A DNA stretch of 44,326 nucleotides from Alterirhizorhabdus solaris (GTDB lineage Bacteria; Pseudomonadota; Alphaproteobacteria; Sphingomonadales; Sphingomonadaceae): contig NZ_VNIM01000027.1 in the NCBI RefSeq assembly GCF_007785815.1, positions 1 to 44,326 on the forward strand. Direction: 5' to 3'. The translations under genes were made by a program, and so were the position numbers. Of this stretch, positions 1-6,675 are shown piece after piece. Position 1 is the first letter of the stretch, and every line of letters starts with the position of its first letter. The notes under the pieces are model-generated. The model saw only the letters and a program-made list of their open reading frames with translations. It did not search any database and was not told where the DNA came from.

Positions 1-518
1 GGTGCGCGCGCGACCTGATCGGCGACGAGCCGTTCGCGGTGCTGCTGCCCGACGAGCTGCTGTGGAACCCGGCCTCGCCGTGCCTGGCGCAGATGACCAA
101 AACTTACGAGGCCAAGGGCGGCAACGTGATCGCCGTGCTGGAGGTGCCGGAAGCGCATACCGATCGCTTCGGCATCGTCGATCCGGGGCTGATCGAGGGC
201 GCCGTGACCGAGGTGAAGGGGCTGATCGAGAAGCCCAAGGGCAAGGCGCCGTCACGGCTGGCCGCCGTCGGCCGCTACATCCTCCAGCCTGAGGTGATGG
301 ACCTGCTCGGCAAGGGCGAGCGCGGTGCTGGCAACGAGATCCAGCTGACCGACGCGATGGCCAAGCTGATCGGCGTCCAGCCGTTCCACGCGCAGACCTT
401 CGACGGGATGCGTCACGATTGCGGCGACAAGGCCGGCTTCATCCAGGCGAACATCGCGCTGGCGCTGGAACGGCCCGACATCGCCGGTGAAGTGCGGGCG
501 TTCATCGCGGGGCTGTAA
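1..518 (+). CDS. galU: UTP-glucose-1-phosphate uridylyltransferase, C-terminal part
   Basis: The last 171 residues of GalU are visible; the 5' end lies outside the window. The reading frame is open from base 3, upstream of any start codon, and begins with a DLIGDEPFAVLLPDE stretch typical of the family's nucleotidyltransferase core. A later GLIEKPKGKAPS segment and a GNEIQLTDAM segment are also family hallmarks. The enzyme makes UDP-glucose from UTP and glucose-1-phosphate in the cytoplasm, feeding exopolysaccharide and glycolipid synthesis. The stop is TAA at 516-518. The identification is firm; only completeness is unknown. It is followed by a 7-bp inverted repeat (525-541) before the next gene. 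Confidence 0.93.
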   Translation, partial: CARDLIGDEPFAVLLPDELLWNPASPCLAQMTKTYEAKGGNVIAVLEVPEAHTDRFGIVDPGLIEGAVTEVKGLIEKPKGKAPSRLAAVGRYILQPEVMDLLGKGERGAGNEIQLTDAMAKLIGVQPFHAQTFDGMRHDCGDKAGFIQANIALALERPDIAGEVRAFIAGL

Positions 519-524
519 GGTTAT

Positions 525-541
525 TTCCTCGTATCGAGGAA
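525..541. repeat. Short perfect hairpin after galU
   Basis: TTCCTCG, a TAT loop, then CGAGGAA form a 7-bp perfect inverted repeat. The right arm contains a GAGGAA Shine-Dalgarno-like string. It lacks a T-run, so it is a weak terminator candidate, but it could also pair off ribosome-binding sequence ahead of the siroheme synthase gene. Confidence 0.4.
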
Positions 542-562
542 GTTTGATATCGGGAGCCGACC

Positions 563-1324
563 ACGCACAGCCTGCCTCTTTTCGTCCGCCTGAACGGCCG
601 CCCGGTGATACTGCTGGGCGAAGGCGAGGCGGCGGACGCCAAGCGCCGGTTGCTCACCCGCGCCGGCGCGCTGGTGGTGGGGGAGGATGCGGCGGCGTCG
701 CTCGCCATCGTCGCGCTCGATGAACCGGACGAGGCGGTGGCGAGGCTGCGGGCGCGGGGCGTCCTCGTCAACGCGGTCGATCGACCCGATCTGTGCGACT
801 TTACCCTGCCGGCGATCGTCGACCGCGATCCGGTGCTGATCGCGATCGGCACAGGTGGTGCGTCGGCCGGCCTCGCCAAGGTGCTGCGCCAGCGGATCGA
901 GGCGATGCTGCCTGCCACGCTCGGCCGGCTGGCGGATGCGCTGTACGCGGCGCGCGGCGACATCCGCCGGCGCTGGCCCGCCGCCGACCAGCGCCGTCGC
1001 GCGATCGACATGGCGCTGGCAGGGGGCGGGCCGCTCGATCCGGTCACGCCGCTGGCGGGCGACGCCGTCGCCGGCTGGCTTGCGGCGCCCGACCAGGCGG
1101 CACCGGCAGGGCTGGTCGTGATCCTGCTGCGTTCGCCCGACCCGGACGACCTGTCGCTGCGCGAGGCGCGGCTGCTGGGCCAGTGCGACCGGATCTATCA
1201 CCGGCCTGACGTGCCCGCCGCCATCCTCGACCGCGCGCGCGCCGATGCGGTGCGGATCGCCGCGCAGCATCCGGTGGGCGGCGCGCCCGGGCTGACGATC
1301 GATCTCGGCTGGAGCGACCGGTGA
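563..1324 (+). CDS. Siroheme synthase (precorrin-2 dehydrogenase/ferrochelatase, CysG N-terminal type), probable ACG start
   Basis: The product oxidises precorrin-2 with NAD and inserts iron to give sirohaem, the cofactor of sulfite and nitrite reductases. The N-terminal Rossmann stretch PVILLGEGEAADAKRR and the PAIVDRDPVLIAIGTGGASAG region match the CysG N-terminal half; no methyltransferase domain follows. The first usual start codon, GTG at 605, falls on the valine of PVILLGEG and would remove the first beta-strand. The frame is open back to 548, and HSLPLFVRLNGR, the usual start of such proteins, directly precedes it. The only codon at the expected Met position is ACG at 563, six bases after GGGAG (552-556). 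I therefore place the start there (253 residues). A sequencing error or ATG-to-ACG change are alternatives. The stop overlaps the next gene's GTG start. Confidence 0.75.
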   Translation, partial: THSLPLFVRLNGRPVILLGEGEAADAKRRLLTRAGALVVGEDAAASLAIVALDEPDEAVARLRARGVLVNAVDRPDLCDFTLPAIVDRDPVLIAIGTGGASAGLAKVLRQRIEAMLPATLGRLADALYAARGDIRRRWPAADQRRRAIDMALAGGGPLDPVTPLAGDAVAGWLAAPDQAAPAGLVVILLRSPDPDDLSLREARLLGQCDRIYHRPDVPAAILDRARADAVRIAAQHPVGGAPGLTIDLGWSDR

Positions 1325-2289
1325 CGGCCCCCGCCGAGGCGCTTGCGAAAAGCTGGTGCTGTGCGCTCGACGGCGCGGGCAATACGGTGCGTGGCGCCCC
1401 CGCCGCCGATGCCGCCTTCGTCTGGTGCCATATCGACGGGCGCGACGAGGAGCAGCGCCGCTGGCTGGAGACGGACGCAGGCCTCTCCGCTCCCGTTGTG
1501 GTGGCGCTGACCGCTGTCGAAACCCGCCCGCGCTGCGAGCCGATCGAACAGGGCGCGCTCATCAACCTGCGCGGGCTGGGCGATACGCCGGAGGACGACC
1601 CCGATCCGCTCGTCTCGATCCGATTGTGGGCGGAGCAGGGGCGGGTCATCTCGGTCAGCTACCGCACGCTCGCGGCACTCGCCCCCGTGCACGCCCGGAT
1701 GGACAGCGGCGCGATCCGCGATCCGGGCGACCTCGTCTCGTCGCTGGCGGTGGAGATCACTCACGCGCTCGATCCCGAGGTGGTGGCGCTGGGCGATACG
1801 ATCGACGAATGCGAGGCCTCGCTCGATGCCGACCAGGCGTGGCTCAATCGCCGCGCGATCGGCAAGGCGCGCAGCCTGGCGATCAGCTACCGCCGGTTCG
1901 TTGTGCCGCAGCGGCAGGCGCTGGAGCGGATGGCACAGCTCGACGCCGGCTGGCTGGAGGACGACGACCGGCTCCACCTGCGCGAGGCGGCGGATCGGTT
2001 CGCCCGCATGGCCGAGGAACTGGAATCGGTGCGTGAGCGATCGGCGCTGCTGCACGAGCAACTGAGCGACCTGCGCTCCGAACTGATCGAGACACGATCG
2101 CTGCTGCTGTCGATCGTGGCGTTGGTGTTCCTGCCGCTCACCTTTCTCACCGGGCTGTTCGGGATGAACGTGGGCGGCATCCCGTTCGCCAACGATCCCC
2201 ACGGGTTCGAATGGCTGGTGCTTATCTGTCTCGGGCTGACCGCGCTCATCAGCGCCTATTTCATCCGCGCGCACTGGCTGCGCAAATAG
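1321..2289 (+). CDS. CorA/ZntB-family divalent metal transporter
   Basis: This 322-residue protein has a large soluble N-terminal part (about 1-255), including a long helical stretch near 165-255, then two C-terminal membrane segments (about 262-280 and 295-315). The CorA-family signature GMN is at residues 281-283, in LFGMNVGGIP just after the first membrane helix. Family members form pentameric inner-membrane channels for Mg2+, or for Zn2+ in the ZntB branch. The substrate cannot be told from sequence alone. GTG start overlaps the preceding TGA by four bases (GTGA), so it is translationally coupled to the siroheme synthase gene, although no functional link between them is obvious. Confidence 0.85.
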   Translation: MTAPAEALAKSWCCALDGAGNTVRGAPAADAAFVWCHIDGRDEEQRRWLETDAGLSAPVVVALTAVETRPRCEPIEQGALINLRGLGDTPEDDPDPLVSIRLWAEQGRVISVSYRTLAALAPVHARMDSGAIRDPGDLVSSLAVEITHALDPEVVALGDTIDECEASLDADQAWLNRRAIGKARSLAISYRRFVVPQRQALERMAQLDAGWLEDDDRLHLREAADRFARMAEELESVRERSALLHEQLSDLRSELIETRSLLLSIVALVFLPLTFLTGLFGMNVGGIPFANDPHGFEWLVLICLGLTALISAYFIRAHWLRK

Positions 2290-2320
2290 CCGGCGGTTGC
2301 GGCGCGGGCGCGGGCGCGGC

Positions 2321-3568
2321 ATGACTGTCCGCATGGAAAACACCCCGGACAGCCTCCACGACGTCGTCATCCTCGGCGGCGGACTCGTCGGCATCACGCT
2401 TGCTATCGCGCTCGACGCGCACGGCCTGACGAGCGCGGTGATCGACCCCGCCTCGCCCGCCACCACGCTCGCTCCCGGTTTCGACGGCCGCGCTTCTGCG
2501 GTGGCGAGTGCCGCGTGGCGGATGCTCGGTGCGATCGGCGTGGCGGCACGGCTGGAAGGGCAGGGCTGCCCGATCGCCGCGATCCGCGTGACCGACGGCC
2601 TCGCGCCCGGCGGGCTGGTGTTCGATCCCGCGCCGGAGGACGGCGCGGTCGGCATCATGTTCGAGAACCGCCGCCTGCGCCGCGCCCTGCGCGAGGCGGC
2701 GGAGGCAGCCCCCAACGTCACCCTGTTCACCCCCGCGACCCCCGCGCAGGTGACCCGCGATGCGGACGGCGTGCGGGTGATGCTGGAGGATGGGCGCACC
2801 GTGGCAGGCGCATTGCTGGTGGCGGCCGAGGGTCGCAACTCGCCCACCCGCGCCGCCGCCGGAATCAACGTGGCGACCTGGCAGTACGACCATGCCGCGA
2901 TCATCGCGTCGGTCCGCCACGAGCATCCGCACGACGGCATCGCGCACGAGATCTTCTACCCTGCCGGGCCGTTCGCCATCCTGCCGCTGGTGGACGATGC
3001 CGAAGGGCGGCACCGCTCGGCGATCGTGTGGACGGTGGCCGGCAAGGATGCGGAGGGGATGCTCGCGCTCGGCGATCGCGGCTTCGCGGCGGAAGCGGAG
3101 AAGAAGATGGGCGGGCTGCTGGGCGCGATCACGCTCGCCTCGCCGCGTACCACCTATCCGCTCGGGTTCCACCACGCCGCGCGCATTACCGGCGAACGGC
3201 TGGCGCTGGTGGGCGATGCGGCGCACGGCATCCACCCGATCGCGGGGCAGGGGCTGAACCTCGGCTTCCGCGACGTGGCGGCGCTGGTGGAAGTGCTGGT
3301 CGAGGCGAAGCGCCTCGGCCTCGATCCGGGCGATGCGCAGGGGCTGGCACGATACGAACGCTGGCGGGCGCTCGATACCTTCATGGTGGCGGCGGCGACG
3401 GACAGCCTGAACCGGCTGTTCGGCCTGCGCGGGCGCACGGCGGCGGCGGCGCGGCGCTTCGGGTTGGGGGCGGTGCAGCGACTTTCCCCGCTGAAGGACC
3501 GCTTCATGGCCGAGGCGCGCGGCGAGACGGGGACGCTGCCCAAGTTGTTGCAGGGCATCGCCGTCTAG
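2321..3568 (+). CDS. UbiH/UbiF/Coq6-family FAD-dependent hydroxylase
   Basis: A class A flavin monooxygenase of about 415 residues, most likely one of the hydroxylases of ubiquinone ring modification. The N-terminal dinucleotide-binding motif reads VVILGGGLVGITLAIAL. The C-terminal FAD ribose-binding motif reads LALVGDAAHGIHPIAGQGLN, with the typical LGFRD following. UbiH, UbiF and UbiL-type members cannot be separated by eye, so no symbol is given. ATG at 2321 is chosen; ATG at 2333 (MENTPDS) is equally possible, and the ribosome-binding site is weak for both. It lies 31 bases after the CorA-type gene and may be in the same transcript. Confidence 0.85.
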   Translation: MTVRMENTPDSLHDVVILGGGLVGITLAIALDAHGLTSAVIDPASPATTLAPGFDGRASAVASAAWRMLGAIGVAARLEGQGCPIAAIRVTDGLAPGGLVFDPAPEDGAVGIMFENRRLRRALREAAEAAPNVTLFTPATPAQVTRDADGVRVMLEDGRTVAGALLVAAEGRNSPTRAAAGINVATWQYDHAAIIASVRHEHPHDGIAHEIFYPAGPFAILPLVDDAEGRHRSAIVWTVAGKDAEGMLALGDRGFAAEAEKKMGGLLGAITLASPRTTYPLGFHHAARITGERLALVGDAAHGIHPIAGQGLNLGFRDVAALVEVLVEAKRLGLDPGDAQGLARYERWRALDTFMVAAATDSLNRLFGLRGRTAAAARRFGLGAVQRLSPLKDRFMAEARGETGTLPKLLQGIAV

Positions 3569-3587
3569 CCGGTTTCCCCTGCCATTC

Positions 3588-3602
3588 GGTCCCGCTTTGT
3601 TC
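3588..3602 (+). promoter_or_regulatory. Degenerate LexA-box-like sequence before dinB
   Basis: GGTC-N7-GTTC, one mismatch from the alphaproteobacterial GTTC-N7-GTTC SOS box, ends 12 bases before the dinB start at 3615. dinB is an SOS gene in many bacteria. A one-mismatch match of this short motif could be chance. Confidence 0.3.
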
Positions 3603-3614
3603 TATGGTGGCACG

Positions 3615-4715
3615 ATGGCTGACGGGCAGGACAGCGACGGCGCGGCGCCGGTGCGGCGGATCATCCACGTCGACATGGACGCCTTCTACGCCTCGGTCGA
3701 GCAGCGCGACGATCCGGCGTTGCGGGGCAAGCCCGTGGCGGTGGGCGGCGGGTCGATGCGCGGGGTGGTGGCGGCGGCAAGCTATGAGGCGCGGGCATTC
3801 GGCGTGCGCTCGGCGATGGCGTCGGTCACGGCGAAGCGGCGCTGCCCGGACCTGTTGTTCGTGAAGCCGCGGTTCGACGTGTACAAGGCCGTCTCCGCCC
3901 AGATCCGCGACGTGTTCGCCGAATATACCGAGCTGATCGAGCCGCTGTCGCTGGACGAGGCCTATCTCGACGTGACCGACACGGTCGGCGCGCACGGCTC
4001 CGCCACGGCGATCGCGCAGGCCATCCGCGCCGCGATCCGCGAGCGCACCGGGCTGACCGCTTCGGCCGGCGTCTCGTACAACAAGTTCATCGCCAAGATC
4101 GCCTCGGACCAGAACAAGCCGGACGGAATCTGCGTGATCCCGCCGAAACGCGGGCCGGACTTCGTCGCCACGCTGCCGGTGTCGCGCTTCCACGGCATCG
4201 GCCCGGTCACGGCAGCCAAGATGGCACGGCTGGGGATCGAGACCGGCGCGGACCTGCGCGCGCGGCCACTGGCCTGGCTCCAGGCGGAATTCGGCAAGTC
4301 GGCAGGCTATTATCACGGCGCGGCGCGGGGGCAGGACGATCGCCCGGTGCGGCCCAACCGCGCGCACAAGTCGGTCGGGGCGGAGCGCACGTTCGAGACG
4401 GACCTGATCGACCTGCCCGACCTGCTGGCCAAGCTGGATATCGCAATCGATGCGGCGTGGACGCGGGTGGAGCGGGCAGGTTTGCGCGGGCGTACGGTGA
4501 CGCTGAAGGTGAAGTTCGCCGACTTCCGCCAGATCACCCGCGCGCGCAGCTTCGCCGCGCCGGTCGCCAGCCGTGCGGAGTTCGCCGGGGCGGGGGCCGC
4601 ACTGCTCTCCGCCCTGATGCCGTTGCCGCTGGGGGTGCGGCTGATCGGTCTGACGCTCTCGGGCTTCGAGGGGGCGGACGTTCCGGCCGGGGGGCAACTG
4701 GGCCTGGCGCTGTAA
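3615..4715 (+). CDS. dinB: DNA polymerase IV (Y-family)
   Basis: Translesion DNA polymerase of 366 residues, near the usual length. The catalytic palm motifs are clear: IIHVDMDAFYASVEQ near residue 20, and PLSLDEAYLDVTD near 110, which hold the metal-binding acidic residues and the steric-gate region. A KFIAKIASDQNKPDG stretch and a helix-hairpin-helix-like FHGIGPVTAAKM follow, then the little-finger domain (about 240-360). ATG at 3615 is preferred over TTG at 3597. The gene is monocistronic by position, ending at a bidirectional terminator facing rplI. A weak LexA-box-like sequence precedes it. The window holds a second Y-family gene, imuB, at 25086-27953. Confidence 0.95.
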   Translation: MADGQDSDGAAPVRRIIHVDMDAFYASVEQRDDPALRGKPVAVGGGSMRGVVAAASYEARAFGVRSAMASVTAKRRCPDLLFVKPRFDVYKAVSAQIRDVFAEYTELIEPLSLDEAYLDVTDTVGAHGSATAIAQAIRAAIRERTGLTASAGVSYNKFIAKIASDQNKPDGICVIPPKRGPDFVATLPVSRFHGIGPVTAAKMARLGIETGADLRARPLAWLQAEFGKSAGYYHGAARGQDDRPVRPNRAHKSVGAERTFETDLIDLPDLLAKLDIAIDAAWTRVERAGLRGRTVTLKVKFADFRQITRARSFAAPVASRAEFAGAGAALLSALMPLPLGVRLIGLTLSGFEGADVPAGGQLGLAL

Positions 4716-4750
4716 CGCACGGGAGGCGGCGCAGGCCGGCGATGAGCGGA

Positions 4751-4784
4751 ACATCCGGCGGAACGGCACATCCGGCGGAACGGC
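4751..4784. repeat. Perfect 17-bp tandem duplication
   Basis: ACATCCGGCGGAACGGC occurs twice head to tail (4751-4767 and 4768-4784), between the dinB stop and the terminator. It looks like a recent slippage duplication in non-coding DNA. Confidence 0.9.
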
Positions 4785-4818
4785 AAAAGGCCGCCCGGCT
4801 TTCACCGGACGGCCTTTT
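4785..4818. terminator. Bidirectional intrinsic terminator between dinB and rplI
   Basis: AAAAGGCCG-C-CCGG, loop CTTTCA, CCGG-A-CGGCCTTTT. A nine-pair GC stem with one mismatch is flanked by A4 on one side and T4 on the other, so it can work on both strands. It serves the convergent dinB and rpsF-rpsR-rplI transcripts. Confidence 0.85.
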
Positions 4819-4839
4819 GTCTTGCCTAAGCAGAAGGGT

Positions 4840-5436
4840 TCAGCCCTGCTGCTGCTCTTCCGGCTCGTCGCGCACCAGCGCGGACTCGCCCGGCTCCGCG
4901 TTCGGATCATAGTCCTCAGTGAAGCCCGATTCCTCACGCTCGAACATCGAGGCAGCGACATCGACGCCCTGTGCCTGAAGCTCGGCCTCTTCCGGCGAAC
5001 GGGCGACGTTCACCTTGATCGACACCGAAACCTCGGGGTGAAGCTGGATCTTCACCTCGTGCAGGCCGATGTTCTTGATCGGGCGATCGAGCACGATCTG
5101 GTTCTTGAGAACCTTCGTGTCGTCCGCTTCCAACGCCTCGACGAGATCGCGGGTCGACACCGAGCCGTACAGCGCACCGACGTTGGACGCCTGACGGATG
5201 AGCGTGATGCTCTTGCCGTCGATGTCCTTCGAGGCGAGTTCCGCCTCGCCCTTGCGGTTGGCGTTCTCGGCCTCGATCGTGGCGCGGTTCGCCTCGAAGA
5301 CCTTCTTGTTCGCCGCGTTGGCGCGCAGCGCCTTCTTGTTCGGCAGCAGGTAGTTGCGGGCGAAGCCGTTCTTGACAGAAACGACATCACCGATGGCGCC
5401 GAGCTTCTCGACGCGCTCGAGCAGGATCACGTCCAT
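4840..5436 (-). CDS. rplI: 50S ribosomal protein L9
   Basis: The product starts MDVILLERVEKLGAIGDVV, the classic L9 N-terminal domain that binds 23S rRNA, followed by GFARNYLLPNKKAL and the connecting helix, then the C-terminal domain ending near residue 148. It is 198 residues long against about 150 in E. coli. The extra ~50 residues form an acidic tail (many Glu and Asp, ending EEQQQG), which I recall as common in sphingomonads but have not checked. It is the last gene of the rpsF-rpsR-rplI operon, 12 bases downstream of rpsR. Confidence 0.96.
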   Translation of the reverse strand: MDVILLERVEKLGAIGDVVSVKNGFARNYLLPNKKALRANAANKKVFEANRATIEAENANRKGEAELASKDIDGKSITLIRQASNVGALYGSVSTRDLVEALEADDTKVLKNQIVLDRPIKNIGLHEVKIQLHPEVSVSIKVNVARSPEEAELQAQGVDVAASMFEREESGFTEDYDPNAEPGESALVRDEPEEQQQG

Positions 5437-5448
5437 GATCTGCGCTCC

Positions 5449-5673
5449 TTACTTAACGATGTACGGAAGCAGCCCGATATGACGGGCGCGCTTGATCGCC
5501 TGGGCGAGTTCGCGCTGCTTCTTGGCCGAAACGGCGGTGATACGGCTGGGGACGATCTTGCCCCGCTCGGACACGAAGCCCTGCAGCAGACGGACGTCCT
5601 TATAATCGATCCGGGGCGCGTCCTTCGCGGAGAAGGGGCAGCTCTTGCGACGGCGGAAGAATGGGCGTGCCAT
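5449..5673 (-). CDS. rpsR: 30S ribosomal protein S18
   Basis: A 74-residue protein, the normal size for S18, with the RRRKSCPF start, the [19 protein letters not shown] core and the conserved [21 protein letters not shown] helix. It binds next to S6 in the platform of the small subunit, consistent with rpsF lying 15 bases upstream. Start ATG at 5673. Confidence 0.97.
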   Translation of the reverse strand: MARPFFRRRKSCPFSAKDAPRIDYKDVRLLQGFVSERGKIVPSRITAVSAKKQRELAQAIKRARHIGLLPYIVK

Positions 5674-5688
5674 GTGTCTCTAGCTCCT

Positions 5689-6159
5689 TCAGGCCGCGCG
5701 GTCGTCGCGGGGACGATCCTCGCGCGGGCCACGATCTTCACGGGGACCACGGTCCTCGCGCGGGCCGCGATCACCGCGATCGCCACCACGGCCGCCGCCC
5801 GGACCACGACGATCGCCGCGATCACGCTCGCCACGCTCGTTGCGGCGCATCATCGCCGACGGGCCGGCCTCGTGCGCGTCGACGCGGACGGTCATGTAGC
5901 GGATCACGTCCTCGTTGATGCCCAGCTGACGCTCCAGCTCGGCGACGACGCCTGCCGGCGCGTCGATCTCGAGCATCACGTAATGCGCCTTGCGGTTCTT
6001 CTGGATGCGATAGGCCAGGCCACGCAGGCCCCACGTTTCGGTCTTCACGACCTTGCCGTTGCCTTCTTCCACGATCTTGGTGGCGGTTTCCGCCAGCGCA
6101 TCGATCTGGGCCTGGGCCAGATCCTGACGCGCGAGAAACACATGCTCGTATAGAGCCAT
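5689..6159 (-). CDS. rpsF: 30S ribosomal protein S6 with repetitive charged tail
   Basis: Residues 1-100 are the S6 fold ([15 protein letters not shown] start, [20 protein letters not shown] core, [14 protein letters not shown]). The remaining ~55 residues are an Arg/Asp/Gly-rich tail with RGD-type units and three consecutive GPREDR hexapeptides. ATG at 6159 is chosen over the in-frame GTG at 6165 because AAGGA (6167-6171) is correctly spaced for it. S6 pairs with S18 on the 16S rRNA platform. E. coli S6 has a glutamate tail; this one has mixed charge. First gene of rpsF-rpsR-rplI. Confidence 0.95.
   Translation of the reverse strand: MALYEHVFLARQDLAQAQIDALAETATKIVEEGNGKVVKTETWGLRGLAYRIQKNRKAHYVMLEIDAPAGVVAELERQLGINEDVIRYMTVRVDAHEAGPSAMMRRNERGERDRGDRRGPGGGRGGDRGDRGPREDRGPREDRGPREDRPRDDRAA
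5713..5766 (-). repeat. Three 18-bp units encoding GPREDR in rpsF
   Basis: Units at 5713-5730, 5731-5748 and 5749-5766 each encode GPREDR. The middle unit differs from its neighbours at several third codon positions without changing the peptide, which suggests the peptide itself is kept. Confidence 0.85.
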
Positions 6160-6239
6160 GCTCACGTCCTTCCGTATGCCGATCGCTGACGCCGCCCCAT
6201 GCGGTCGCCCCTCCGGCCTTCTTGAACGGCGGCCAATGG

Positions 6240-6267
6240 CGGATATCGTCGCCTATGGCAAGCGCAA
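6240..6267 (-). promoter_or_regulatory. rpsF: Candidate promoter of rpsF operon
   Basis: On the minus strand TTGCGC (6267-6262) and TATCCG (6245-6240) are 16 bases apart, about 80 bases before the rpsF start. It resembles the TTG-type promoters seen before fabD, acpP and typA but with a one-base shorter spacer. Confidence 0.3.
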
Positions 6268-6317
6268 CCATCCGGCGCGGGCGGCGGTTGTCGCCGCGTA
6301 ACAATGGAGGACGACGG

Positions 6318-6590
6318 ATGAGGCGGATGACGATCGTGGCGGTAGGGACGCTGGCGGCGCTGACACCGGTGGCCGCGCAGGCGCAGGGGGCGGGGCTTGG
6401 CCTCACCGTCGAGCAGCTTGAGGACGCCGGTCTGGTGGATGCGGCGGGCAACGACATCGGCGATGTGGAACATGCCGTGATCGGCCCGGACGGCAAGGCG
6501 CCCGCGCTGATCGTGGAGCTGGACCGGCCCGACCCCCAGCGCGAAAAGTTGGTACGGATCGGGCTGGCCGGGTTGAAGGCCGTGCCGTAG
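6318..6590 (+). pseudogene. Small secreted PRC-barrel-like protein, cut by an amber stop
   Basis: From ATG at 6318 the product has a signal peptide (MRRMTIVAVGTLAALTPVAAQAQ) and a short domain containing LEDAGLVDAAGNDIGDVEHAVIGPDGK, which resembles PRC-barrel proteins that bind small ligands or partner proteins in the envelope. Translation stops at TAG 6588-6590 after 90 residues. The same frame then runs on for 27 sense codons (KDDPGEYNIVTP ... LLAMPAWRAQ) to a second TAG at 6672-6674, and this tail looks like the usual end of the family (a final L-x-x-[ML]-P-A-W). A single base change (for example GAG to TAG) would explain it. It may be a young pseudogene or a slightly shortened working protein. 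It converges on the M61 peptidase gene, whose stop begins two bases after the second TAG. Confidence 0.6.
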
Positions 6591-6675
6591 AAGGACGACC
6601 CCGGAGAGTATAACATCGTCACGCCGACACCGCCGGCAAAGCTGCTGGCGATGCCGGCGTGGCGCGCGCAATAGG

